This document shows positions 26,954-35,226 of a DNA stretch of 64,000 bases, one piece after another (the stretch's first letter is position 1; every line of letters begins with the position of its first letter). Under the pieces are notes generated by a model, which had not been told where the DNA came from, did not search any database, and saw only the letters and a list, made by a program, of their open reading frames with translations. The stretch covers positions 1-64,000 of the forward strand of contig CAYXUL010000004.1 in assembly GCA_964468475.1 (NCBI GenBank), read 5' to 3'. Source of the DNA: JBECKX01 sp964468475. GTDB taxonomy: Bacteria > Zixibacteria > MSB-5A5 > CAIYYT01. The translations under genes were made by a program, and so were the position numbers.

Positions 26954-28026
26954 GTTGGCTTTCAGACGATAGCATGAAGCATCTGCGTTCGGTAGTGGAT
27001 TTACCCGATCTTTCCAAAACTCATTACAAGTTAATCGAGAGAATCGCGTCGGGTGGCATGGCAACAGTCTACAAAGCTGAAGACACCCGCCTCAAACGCC
27101 CGGTTGCGATCAAGGTGCTGAGCAGTACCAACTTCACCGATGAATTCATCGCGCGAATGACGCAGGAAGCTCACCTGATCGCCGAACTCGAACACCCCGG
27201 AATTGTCCCGATTCACGACCTTGGCACGCTTCCTGATGGACGGGTCTACTACGTGATGAAGCATGTAGAAGGCACCACTCTTGAAGAACTCATTCACCGC
27301 GAACCAGAAATATCTGTGCGACTGCGAATTTTGCAGAAGGTCATTGAGGCAGTGAGCTTCGCTCATTCGAAGCATATCATCCATCGCGATTTGAAACCCG
27401 CAAATATCATGATCGGTGCCTTCGGCGAAGTGCTGGTGATGGATTGGGGAATCGCAGCGCAGCTGAATACCGCAGAGAGGCCCCGTCAAACAGCCATTGG
27501 GAAGGCAGTCGATTTCATCATGGAGCATGTCGAGCAGGTACAGCAGCCGGATATTGAAACCGCTCACGGCACCGTGCTGGGAACACCGGCTTTCATGTCG
27601 CCGGAGCAGGCCAGGGGGGAAACCGATGTGATCGATAATCGGTCAGATATCTACTCATTGGGCGCGGTGCTCTATTTTCTCCTCACTGACCAGGCACCGT
27701 TTCAGGGTACAGATGCAAAAGTAATTGCCGAGCGAGTGCTCATGGGTGACTTTATTCCGCCGCGACAATTGGAACGATCGCTGTCCAAACAGCTTGAGGC
27801 AATTTGTTTGAAAGCAATGTCATTGCAGGCTGCTGATCGCTATCAGCAAGTTTCCGAGCTTGGCAAAGACCTAACAGATTGTCTCGACGGCAAGCCGGTG
27901 GCTGCCTATCGTGAGAATTTCTTCGAGCGCTCCGGCCGCTGGGTCGCCAACAACCAGTTCATTGTCCTTCTACTGGTAGCTTATGTAGTCGTGAGATTTC
28001 TCATACTAGTCCTGATGGGACACTAA
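26950..28026 (+). CDS. Membrane Ser/Thr protein kinase with DWG activation motif
   Basis: A 358-residue Hanks-type kinase with the domain at about 27-315: glycine loop ASGGMATV, K55, HRD at 145-147, and SPEQ in place of APE. The Mg-binding motif reads D165-W-G instead of DFG, a substitution seen in a subset of bacterial kinases and compatible with activity because the Asp is kept. A C-terminal transmembrane helix (about 336-356) anchors it with almost no external part, so it is a tail-anchored kinase without a sensor domain. It is coupled to the upstream sigma factor by a 4-nt overlap. Confidence 0.92.
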   Translation: MSWLSDDSMKHLRSVVDLPDLSKTHYKLIERIASGGMATVYKAEDTRLKRPVAIKVLSSTNFTDEFIARMTQEAHLIAELEHPGIVPIHDLGTLPDGRVYYVMKHVEGTTLEELIHREPEISVRLRILQKVIEAVSFAHSKHIIHRDLKPANIMIGAFGEVLVMDWGIAAQLNTAERPRQTAIGKAVDFIMEHVEQVQQPDIETAHGTVLGTPAFMSPEQARGETDVIDNRSDIYSLGAVLYFLLTDQAPFQGTDAKVIAERVLMGDFIPPRQLERSLSKQLEAICLKAMSLQAADRYQQVSELGKDLTDCLDGKPVAAYRENFFERSGRWVANNQFIVLLLVAYVVVRFLILVLMGH

Positions 28027-28099
28027 AGGATTCTAATCGGGTGGGTAATAGAGTGATAGAGATGCTTGTGGATCTGGAACATGGAAGGAGAGATGCCTG

Positions 28100-28483
28100 A
28101 TGTCCAATATTTCAAAACCGCTGCTGGGACTGATCCTGGGCGCGATTTTAGGCAGCTTTGACGGCTTATCGAGCTTGGTCTCGGCTCCCGAAGTTGCCCC
28201 TATGCTTGCCAGTATTGTGATTGGGTCGACTATCAAGGGGATGATTGCCGGTGTCATCATCGGCTTTGTAGCCAGGAAGACCGATTCCCTCGCCCTTGGT
28301 CTCGCAGTCGGTTTAGTCGTTGGTCTGGCGCTTGCTTTCGCGGTGGCGGCAATGCCCGCCGACAACCAGGGCACGCACTACTGGCTGGAGATAATGATTC
28401 CGGGCTCTCTGGTAGGGCTGATTCTGGGATACGCTACGCAACGATATGGCAGAAAGCCGGCCCGGCATCAGGTTGGGCAGTAA
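28100..28483 (+). CDS. Small glycine-rich integral membrane protein
   Basis: A 127-residue protein with four predicted transmembrane helices carrying GxxxG-like spacing (LLGLILGAILGSF, IKGMIAGVIIGFVA, LALGLAVGLVVGLALAFAVA, IPGSLVGLILGYA). GGAGAG precedes the ATG. I do not recognise a named family. The close same-strand position after the kinase (73 bp) allows cotranscription, but nothing in the protein shows a link. Confidence 0.65.
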   Translation: MSNISKPLLGLILGAILGSFDGLSSLVSAPEVAPMLASIVIGSTIKGMIAGVIIGFVARKTDSLALGLAVGLVVGLALAFAVAAMPADNQGTHYWLEIMIPGSLVGLILGYATQRYGRKPARHQVGQ

Positions 28484-28535
28484 TCGCACGACAAATCAAC
28501 AATCCAATAACGTGATTTTACAGGAGAAACGACAA

Positions 28536-28886
28536 ATGGCACAGCCGGTAGTACATTGGGAAGTATCAGTAAATGACTATGCCAAAGGCATCGAGTTTTA
28601 CAGCAAGTTATTCAACTGGGATTTTCAGAAATTCGAGGGTGCTGACTACTCAGTCGTAGCGGCAGCGGGCGAGAAGTCTATCGGTGGCGGCATCGGTCCG
28701 GTTCAGAAAGGGCAGAAGCCGACCGTGACTTTCTACGTACAGGTCGACGATTTACAAGCCTATCTCGATAAAGCAGAGAGTCTCGGAGGCAAGACCATCG
28801 CACCCCCAACTCCGATACCGGGTGTGGGCTCCAGTGCAATGTTTGCCGATCCTGATGGCAATTTGATCGGCCTGTTCAGCAGCTAG
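28536..28886 (+). CDS. VOC-superfamily protein (glyoxalase/bleomycin-resistance-like)
   Basis: A 116-residue VOC protein. HWEVSVNDYAKGIEFYSKLFNWDF opens the fold and AMFADPDGNLIGLFSS closes it, with a metal-ligand His near residue 7. GGAGAAACGACAA precedes the ATG at 28536. The frame extends 30 codons upstream but overlaps the previous gene. Members of this COG3324-like group have no assigned reaction in most genomes. Confidence 0.85.
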   Translation: MAQPVVHWEVSVNDYAKGIEFYSKLFNWDFQKFEGADYSVVAAAGEKSIGGGIGPVQKGQKPTVTFYVQVDDLQAYLDKAESLGGKTIAPPTPIPGVGSSAMFADPDGNLIGLFSS

Positions 28887-28920
28887 GTCACCTCAGACAG
28901 AGAGAATTGTTTCGTACGAC

Positions 28921-28952
28921 ACGGGCAAGGCGCGGTGCCTGCCCGTTTCACT
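28921..28952 (+). terminator. Intrinsic-type terminator between convergent genes
   Basis: ACGGGC (28921-28926) pairs with GCCCGT (28941-28946), and AGGC with GCCT inside it, followed by TTTCACTT. It ends the VOC transcript and overlaps the stop of the convergent lipoprotein gene. Confidence 0.6.
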
Positions 28953-29487
28953 TATCCGGAGGGAAATCTCGCAGAATTTTCTCGACTGCCTTATCGACGT
29001 GCTTGCGAGTTGACTGCGGAGAAGAAATCACTCCGGCTCTCGAACCTCTCCAGATCAACTGTCTTGACCGGGCATCTATAATGTCTATCACCAGTGTTCC
29101 CGACTTGTAGGACCTCTCTGGCAGCCGGCGCTTACCATACCATTTTCGCGGGCCGTAGGAATATCCCCATCTGTGAACGTTGACTTTTCCGTTCTCCCCG
29201 CCATGATAGGCGACCAGCAAATCTGCGCTTGCAGGGTTTTGTTGCCGGAAGCCTTTAGTGGTGAGTTCACGTGTGATCGACGCTTCGATTTGCAAAACCG
29301 CGGGAGGGTTTTGGTCGAGAAGACTATTCGGATTCGCTGTTGGCCTTTCCAGCAGAGCAAAAGAGCGGTAACCGAGGAAATTCGCGACTGGATCTGAGTC
29401 GCTGCCTACAGATGCGGTAGAGCAAGACCAGATTAGTGACGGAATTAGCAGCAGCAATAAAAGCCTGGGATTGAGAGCTGATTTCAA
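28948..29487 (-). CDS. DUF4136-like lipoprotein
   Basis: A 179-residue protein with a lipoprotein signal peptide; C22 in LIWSC is the likely lipidation site. The body has the DUF4136 pattern: an N-terminal YRSFALLERP strand, then IEASITRELTTKGF, the ADLLVAYHGG strand, a Tyr/Trp-rich GYSYGPRKWYGKRR segment, GTLVIDIIDARSRQLIWRGSRAG and a terminal helix. DUF4136 proteins are outer-membrane-associated lipoproteins of unknown function. It is a single-gene unit converging on the VOC gene. Confidence 0.85.
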   Translation of the reverse strand: MKSALNPRLLLLLLIPSLIWSCSTASVGSDSDPVANFLGYRSFALLERPTANPNSLLDQNPPAVLQIEASITRELTTKGFRQQNPASADLLVAYHGGENGKVNVHRWGYSYGPRKWYGKRRLPERSYKSGTLVIDIIDARSRQLIWRGSRAGVISSPQSTRKHVDKAVEKILRDFPPDK

Positions 29488-29512
29488 TGTAATAGCTCCA
29501 TTTCGATGTCCG

Positions 29513-29621
29513 GCTGGCGCTTCAGATCGCGCCGGCAGAGGAAATGCAAATAGTGTTGCATTTTGAACCAGAAAATCTTAAGTCTGAGATAATCCGTCGG
29601 TGAGAAACCGACGGATTTTTC
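29513..29621 (+). ncRNA. Candidate structured small RNA ending in an intrinsic terminator
   Basis: Three consecutive hairpins lie in a stretch without a gene. Stem 1 is GCTGGCGC 29513-29520 with GCGCCGGC 29529-29536. Stem 2 is AAATGCAA 29542-29549 with TTGCATTT 29556-29563. Stem 3 is ATCCGTCGGT 29592-29601 with ACCGACGGAT 29607-29616, followed by TTTTTC. Stem 3 is a textbook intrinsic terminator pointing right, yet no plus-strand gene precedes it; the preceding gene is on the minus strand and its own terminator-like hairpin is elsewhere. The remaining spacer (29622-29783) shows a TGACGT/TGACGTCA repeat near 29684 and nothing else I can name. Confidence 0.45.
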
Positions 29622-29783
29622 TTCTAATGAAGTATATCGGCTCCGAATGGGAGCAGACTTATACCAGTAAAGCAATTCCCGGCGTGACGTGTGACGTCAG
29701 TGCGAGCTAAACAGCGAGGCAATACTGCCGAAACAATACTATGGAAGGTAGAGTTCGGGTTCAGCTATTGCACAGAGGAGTTC

Positions 29784-29867
29784 ATGGACTGCACACCATG
29801 TAATGAATCGAATCACCTCCAAAGATTTGCGCTACCGCAGGACGATAACGCAAACAGGAGGTGTTAA
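29784..29867 (+). CDS. Possible 27-codon leader peptide
   Basis: An ATG at 29784, after GAGGAG, opens 27 codons (MDCTPCNESN...) that stop with TAA at 29865-29867, one base before the ATG of the next gene. The ribosome-binding site of that gene lies inside this frame, so translational coupling is possible. Such short frames also arise by chance, and the SD spacing here is short. Confidence 0.25.
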   Translation: MDCTPCNESNHLQRFALPQDDNANRRC

Positions 29868-29868
29868 A

Positions 29869-30429
29869 ATGTTAAAATCACTACTCAAACCACACCATCT
29901 GCTCACTATTGCTGTTGCCCTGTTCTGCTTCGCGATGATCTTCACCATGGATGTCAAGGCTGACGACAGCATTACTATCCGCCGCGATTTCCAGGGTGGA
30001 AAGCAGTTCACCGTCGAGCAGCCAAATTCAATTCTGGCAAAATGGAGCATGGCATTAGATGGTGTTGCCACCGAGTACATTTTGACCTACAAAGGCTTGA
30101 GAGGCGCCGATTCGATAGACGTCGAGTCGAAAGTAATCGAGCGCACCGTAGCCGGAAAGGTCCTGCGGACAATCAGTACCGATGACAATGTTCTGGCGGT
30201 AAACCAGTTCGGCGACATGATCTATAAGGTTGAATCGCTCACCTTTGCCTTCCGTCAGAATAAAGGCATTCTGACTTATGAGATCCTGTCCGACTGGAGT
30301 CGCAGTTACTCGAACCTGGCTTCCAATGCGCACACGTGCAACCGGGGCCACGAGTACGTCAACAGCGAGGGTGACGGCTGTCCGATCTGCAACGGCGCGG
30401 CGCTGGCGGCCCAGAATCAGGAGAAGTAG
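29869..30429 (+). CDS. Exported protein with C-terminal zinc-ribbon-like motif
   Basis: A 186-residue protein starting at ATG 29869 after GGAGGT. Residues about 12-30 form a signal peptide or anchor. The middle (35-150) is mostly beta with no family I recognise. The C-terminus holds HTCNRGHEYVNSEGDGCPIC, a C-x2-GH...CxxC arrangement like a small zinc ribbon. Zinc ribbons are uncommon in exported proteins, where this could instead form disulfides. It has its own terminator at 30522 and is not in the PAAR operon. Confidence 0.7.
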   Translation: MLKSLLKPHHLLTIAVALFCFAMIFTMDVKADDSITIRRDFQGGKQFTVEQPNSILAKWSMALDGVATEYILTYKGLRGADSIDVESKVIERTVAGKVLRTISTDDNVLAVNQFGDMIYKVESLTFAFRQNKGILTYEILSDWSRSYSNLASNAHTCNRGHEYVNSEGDGCPICNGAALAAQNQEK

Positions 30430-30521
30430 GAGAGTACTAACCACCGCTACGAAGAATTGACAAATCTCCACATAGGCTGCATACAGAAGTATACCAGTCA
30501 AGAAATCAGCATTGACCTCAA

Positions 30522-30564
30522 CGCTCCCGTCGACTAAATTCATCGACGGGAGCGATCTTTATTT
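30522..30564 (+). terminator. Strong intrinsic terminator
   Basis: A 12-bp perfect stem (CGCTCCCGTCGA 30522-30533 with TCGACGGGAGCG 30543-30554) with a 9-nt loop and a U-rich tail (ATCTTTATTT). It ends the zinc-ribbon protein transcript and separates it from the PAAR cluster. Confidence 0.85.
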
Positions 30565-30719
30565 ACGTATAAACTGCAAATCCGATCTGGATAGAAGCGC
30601 GGTGCGATTTATCCGAACCATCTAAGCACTTATCCGACAAATAGATCGAAATGGTTAAGCGAACGCTAGGGCGCCGTGTATTCCGCCCTAAAGCTAATCA
30701 ACATAGGTAACAAGTAGTT

Positions 30720-31826
30720 ATGGGTAAGCCGGCAGCAAGAGTAGGGGACATGACCAGCCACGGTGGCGTTATCGCCGTAGGATGTCCTACGGTGCTTATT
30801 GGGGGAATGCCAGCCGCCAGGGTCGGCGATATGCACACCTGCCCAATGGTTTCTCCCGGCCCGGTACCACACGTCGGCGGCCCCGTTTCGCTGGGATCGA
30901 CCGGAGTTCTTATCGCCAATATGCCCGCCGCGAGAATGGGGGACATGTGTGTCTGCACAGGACCGCCCGACTCAATAGCTGCGGGGTGCCCAACTGTGTT
31001 GATCGGCGAAACCGGCGCCGGAGGAGGCGCTGGTGGCGGCAGCGGCAGTGCAAAGTCAGTGGCCGCCGGGGAGGCCTCGTCCGACGATTCCACCGCAGCT
31101 TCAGAATCCGGCGGCGGAGATAATGACAGCGATAGTGATGAGGGGCACTTCCTTCATACCGATTTTGTCGATAAGGCCGGATTTCCGATTACCGGCGTCA
31201 ATTTCAAGCTGAAGCTCCCCGATGGCTCTGAGTCCTCCGGTCCGATGACCGGCACAGTTAAACAGGACGTCGAAAAAACTGGCAACTACGATATCGAACT
31301 TCACGGCGTAATCAACGCGCAGTGGTCAAAAGAACGCGCTAAAGTGGGCGATAGCGTGACGATGTCGGCTGAGGCAGTGGGCATAGATGACGGAACGGAA
31401 GCTACTCTCGAACTCAGCGTGTATGACCCGAATTACGCCACGCGTACGATAAAATCGTTCAAAGTCTCGATTAGCGGCGGCAAAGTCCAGCATGATTGGA
31501 AAGTAGAGTTAGATCAGGCTTACTTGCAGATTCAGGATGAGAAATCGGAGTCAGCTAACTATTCATCACCTCTCTTCTTCTTCAAGGTGAAGGCTGGAGA
31601 ATCCGAAACACGTTCCGGTTTTCTTACCATCCTCGACGACTTCGAATTCAATCTAAAGGATAAAGACGGCAATCCGCTGGGGGACAAGAAGTACCGTCTC
31701 TACGCTTGCACCGGCGAAATCAGGGAGGGCACCCTTGACGGCAACGGACACGCCAAGGAAACCGATGTCCCCGCCGGGCGCGTGCAGGTGTTCGTCGACA
31801 TCAAAGATGAAAAATTCAACAACTGA
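30720..31826 (+). CDS. PAAR-domain spike-tip protein with C-terminal beta-sandwich modules
   Basis: A 368-residue protein. Residues 1-98 form a PAAR domain with repeated PAARVGDM/PAARMGDM motifs and VGCPTVLIGG turns; the metal-binding His and Cys residues are in MHTCPMV and MCVCTGPP. A Gly/Ser then Asp/Ser-rich linker (about 99-140) leads to two beta-sandwich-like modules (about 143-265 and 285-365). The second is of the KDGNPLGDKKYRL...GTLDGNGHA type seen after VgrG and PAAR proteins. PAAR proteins cap the spike of type VI and extracellular contractile injection systems and carry effectors. No sheath, tube or VgrG gene is in the window. It heads a five-gene plus-strand cluster. Confidence 0.9.
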   Translation: MGKPAARVGDMTSHGGVIAVGCPTVLIGGMPAARVGDMHTCPMVSPGPVPHVGGPVSLGSTGVLIANMPAARMGDMCVCTGPPDSIAAGCPTVLIGETGAGGGAGGGSGSAKSVAAGEASSDDSTAASESGGGDNDSDSDEGHFLHTDFVDKAGFPITGVNFKLKLPDGSESSGPMTGTVKQDVEKTGNYDIELHGVINAQWSKERAKVGDSVTMSAEAVGIDDGTEATLELSVYDPNYATRTIKSFKVSISGGKVQHDWKVELDQAYLQIQDEKSESANYSSPLFFFKVKAGESETRSGFLTILDDFEFNLKDKDGNPLGDKKYRLYACTGEIREGTLDGNGHAKETDVPAGRVQVFVDIKDEKFNN

Positions 31827-31844
31827 TGAAAGGCAAGCGCGCAA

Positions 31845-34800
31845 GTGACTAACGGTGGCACCTCAGGAAATGGTTCGCAGGATATTCAAGCGACATTCAG
31901 CAGCCTGCTGAATCGTGTCGGCGCCACTACGGGCTGCCTTGCCAATATTTGGCACCGATTGATCAATATCGGCTTCATTGAGATGGAGGATGTACTCTTT
32001 CATCTCAACAGTTGCGTGATGATGCCTGCCCGGCCGGAAGGCAAGTCATCTACCCAGGGAGACGAAGACGACGATACTGACCCCGGCGATACCGAGCGTG
32101 GCGAAGCCCAGGCAGCGGTAAGTGGACTCAGTGCGATTGCGCTGGCCTTCAAGCAATTCGAATTCGATGCCGGCACGACTCTGCTGATCGCGGGCCACAC
32201 CGATACTTCCGGCGGCGCGAAGATGAACTTCGAGCTTTCAGAGTTGCGAGCGCTCAATGTGCTGTTGCTCATGGAGGGCAATCGTCGCGACTGGGCATTG
32301 GGTGCGGCAGAACGACATCGCATCGAAGATTACCAGCAGATAATGAAATGGATCAAGCACAACACCCGCTGGGGCTGGGATTGTGATCCTGATAAAGTTG
32401 ATAATATCTGGGGCGATAAGACCAGCGGTGCGACGCAAAGATTTATCGATGCCTACAATGACTGGGTTGATAGCGGCGATGCGCCCGATGTCGCCGCCAA
32501 GATCGCGCCCGATATGCACAGCCGCATCAGAAACGACGGTCAGCATAAGTGGCCGATGGAAATGTGGCAGGCTGTGTTTGATGTCTATAATGACGAGCTG
32601 GCTGCTATCCTGAGAGTGGATCGAGACGGACTCAATGGCCAATATCGCACCAAGCTGCACTGGGCCAACGACGAGAAGAAATACGTTTCGTGCGGTGAGT
32701 CATTTCCCATCGACGATGCCGAGCGCGACAATTATCGATCGCAGCAAAATCGTCGCGTGGAGTTGCTGTTCTTTGACGAGGGCGACGCTCCCCCCGTAAT
32801 CAATTGCCCGGGACACCGCGACACGGTTCACACTGCCGAAGAGTGCCCGATCTGGCATCATCTTCACTATATCCCGGTCTATATCGATCCGAACGACCTG
32901 AACGCAGTCGGTTACCACTTGAAATTCGTCTACTTTGATCGAGTATATCAGGCGCTTAAACCGGTACCGGAAGGGCTGCAGATAAAAGTATTTGAGAATG
33001 GCACTGATGAAATCAACGCGCGTCTCAGTTACTCGAATGGTGTGTATCTGGTAAAGGTTCAGCAAGATGATTCGCGTACCGATCTACAGTTCACCTTTGA
33101 AACCGCCAACAAGTGGATCTACTCGGCTGACTCGTCGACTGATCCGGTCATAGTCGAAAAGACTCCTGCAGAAATCGCGGCAATGCCGTTCATCGAGCGC
33201 ATCAAGTACTATGATCTGCCCACAGGCTGGTCGTCCCGCAATTACTGGACTCGTTACGACGGCAACATGAACACCGGCGGCATCTTCCGCGAAGTGATGG
33301 AGAACACCAAACAGTACAAACCTTTTGGTGGTAATGTCACCAGTTCCAACGCCCCGATGATCTTTTCTCTTGATGACATCGTGCTGTGCGCCAATAATCG
33401 TTCGCAGGTGATTCGCGATCAGAATTCAGCCGGGGCTTCCTTTCCGGCCGCAAATCCGCTGAACAATAACTCTCGCTACACGCTCTTCCATCTCGACTAT
33501 TCCACCAACGAGAGTTACGGCAGCGAGAACAAGAACCTGCGCAAGCTGAAGATCCACAACCCCGATCCGAATCTGCCGCAAACCACAAACACGCAATTTA
33601 CCCGTAACCATATCACGGATGTGCCCGGCAATGCGCGGTTGGTCTATTTCTGTAACGGCTTTTACGATGTCTTCGACAAGCGTACCACCACCGGCGACAC
33701 CGGGTTCAATTTTGCCTCCGGTCATGTCGCCGGAGCCAGAATGGCGCTGCTAAATGACTCCGATATTCACGTCACCGAGCACTTGATTGGCTCTAACGCC
33801 GCCAACGTCACCGCCGGGTTCTGCTTCAACAATGTTGGCGGTAACTACGATCTGCACTACCTGCACAACTGCGGTGATCTTGATGGCAAGCCATTGGAAT
33901 ACCTCCTCATTCACTGGTCGGGGCGCATACAGGCGGACACCACCGCAGGCACGACCGTGACCGCCAACGATGTGACCAACCATCGCAACCCCGGTTTTGC
34001 CAACGCCAACGAACGGATGAATCGAAAGAACTATCTCTTTGTCAAGGATTCCGGCGGCAATGACATTATTATTCGACCCCACTGGTTCATGGAATACAAG
34101 AATAATACCAATGGCGGTCAGCATAAGGCGTTGATCACGGTGGTAGATAGCGGCAGCTGGATGTTACCCGCAACGGCGCACTTCCGCAAAGCGGCCTATC
34201 AGACCGAGCCTAACCGTTTTGGGGCTCACGATCCGGATAATACTCGACAAGATACCAACGGCCAGACCAATGAGCCGCTGGCCAACTGCCACGAGATGGG
34301 CCACGCACTGGGTAACGGTGACGAGTATCTTTACAGCGCCAGCGACTCGGCCGGTGCTAGTTGGGGCGGCGTCCCGGCCTATGCCCAGCCCAACACTCCA
34401 GAGGGTGGGCCATACTCCGGAGATACTCTCGCCCTCATGAACAGGAACCGCGCCTGGCGTATGCGGCACTTGTGGAAGTTTGTTTGCTGGCTGCATGATC
34501 GCTCCGCCGCGGGCAGCACACTCCATCCCTTTTTCCATGGAACACGATTTAAAATTACCCTACCCACCACCAGCGGCTCGCCGCACAACTACAGGCTACC
34601 CGAAGCCAGCCGCAACATCTTCCTGCCAACTCGCAAGGGAACCAATATTGACACCGGCGACGATTCGAAGGTTGACCTGATGCTCTTCCGCCTCGGAGAT
34701 GAGGAGTATGCTCGTCTGATCAAGTCAGGCATCACCTTCAACGGCATCCTCGCCGTGCGCACCAAATTTGCTGTCAAGTTCATCAATGGTTCAGGGGCGG

Positions 34801-35210
34801 CAAACCAGTGGACGACGGCGCGCAAGCGTTCCTGGGTACAGGCTCTGAATAACGACTACAAGAACATGTGTAACGGCAACGGCGGTAAATTCCGCCTTGA
34901 AGCCAGCGGGGCCAACGATTTCAAGAATGTCTTCGCCTGGTTTGCACCACATTTCAAGGAATACACGGGAGGCGCGCCGGGTGATTCGCATATAAATGTC
35001 GAAGTCACTTACGATACCGGTGGCGACTTCTCTTCCTCCGGCAACGAGCTGGATGTCAAACGTGACGTAAATAATGCGCGCATCATCCGCTATTGCTGGG
35101 GTCTCGACAGCGGCACCGGAAACCTCACCAAGGACAACTTCACAGCAATCGAAGGTTGGATGGCAAGGGCCGACGTTGCCAACGGCACCTTTGATATGAA
35201 GAATCTATGA
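31845..35210 (+). CDS. Large putative effector: split OmpA-like domain plus metzincin-type protease motif
   Basis: A 1121-residue protein with a GTG start at 31845 and an AAAGG upstream. Residues about 95-290 contain an OmpA-like peptidoglycan-binding domain: LLIAGHTDTSGG...ELRALNV, a roughly 100-residue insertion, then RNYRSQQNRRVELLFF-type sequence. The middle has no recognised family. H816-E-M-G-H820-x-x-G823-x-x-D826 fits HExxHxxGxxD, the zinc site of metzincins with an Asp third ligand. M865 in LALMNRN is placed like a Met-turn. There is no signal peptide, so delivery by the neighbouring PAAR spike is likely. The protein substrate is unknown. Confidence 0.7.
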   Translation: MTNGGTSGNGSQDIQATFSSLLNRVGATTGCLANIWHRLINIGFIEMEDVLFHLNSCVMMPARPEGKSSTQGDEDDDTDPGDTERGEAQAAVSGLSAIALAFKQFEFDAGTTLLIAGHTDTSGGAKMNFELSELRALNVLLLMEGNRRDWALGAAERHRIEDYQQIMKWIKHNTRWGWDCDPDKVDNIWGDKTSGATQRFIDAYNDWVDSGDAPDVAAKIAPDMHSRIRNDGQHKWPMEMWQAVFDVYNDELAAILRVDRDGLNGQYRTKLHWANDEKKYVSCGESFPIDDAERDNYRSQQNRRVELLFFDEGDAPPVINCPGHRDTVHTAEECPIWHHLHYIPVYIDPNDLNAVGYHLKFVYFDRVYQALKPVPEGLQIKVFENGTDEINARLSYSNGVYLVKVQQDDSRTDLQFTFETANKWIYSADSSTDPVIVEKTPAEIAAMPFIERIKYYDLPTGWSSRNYWTRYDGNMNTGGIFREVMENTKQYKPFGGNVTSSNAPMIFSLDDIVLCANNRSQVIRDQNSAGASFPAANPLNNNSRYTLFHLDYSTNESYGSENKNLRKLKIHNPDPNLPQTTNTQFTRNHITDVPGNARLVYFCNGFYDVFDKRTTTGDTGFNFASGHVAGARMALLNDSDIHVTEHLIGSNAANVTAGFCFNNVGGNYDLHYLHNCGDLDGKPLEYLLIHWSGRIQADTTAGTTVTANDVTNHRNPGFANANERMNRKNYLFVKDSGGNDIIIRPHWFMEYKNNTNGGQHKALITVVDSGSWMLPATAHFRKAAYQTEPNRFGAHDPDNTRQDTNGQTNEPLANCHEMGHALGNGDEYLYSASDSAGASWGGVPAYAQPNTPEGGPYSGDTLALMNRNRAWRMRHLWKFVCWLHDRSAAGSTLHPFFHGTRFKITLPTTSGSPHNYRLPEASRNIFLPTRKGTNIDTGDDSKVDLMLFRLGDEEYARLIKSGITFNGILAVRTKFAVKFINGSGAANQWTTARKRSWVQALNNDYKNMCNGNGGKFRLEASGANDFKNVFAWFAPHFKEYTGGAPGDSHINVEVTYDTGGDFSSSGNELDVKRDVNNARIIRYCWGLDSGTGNLTKDNFTAIEGWMARADVANGTFDMKNL

Positions 35211-35226
35211 TAGAAGGAACTCTACG

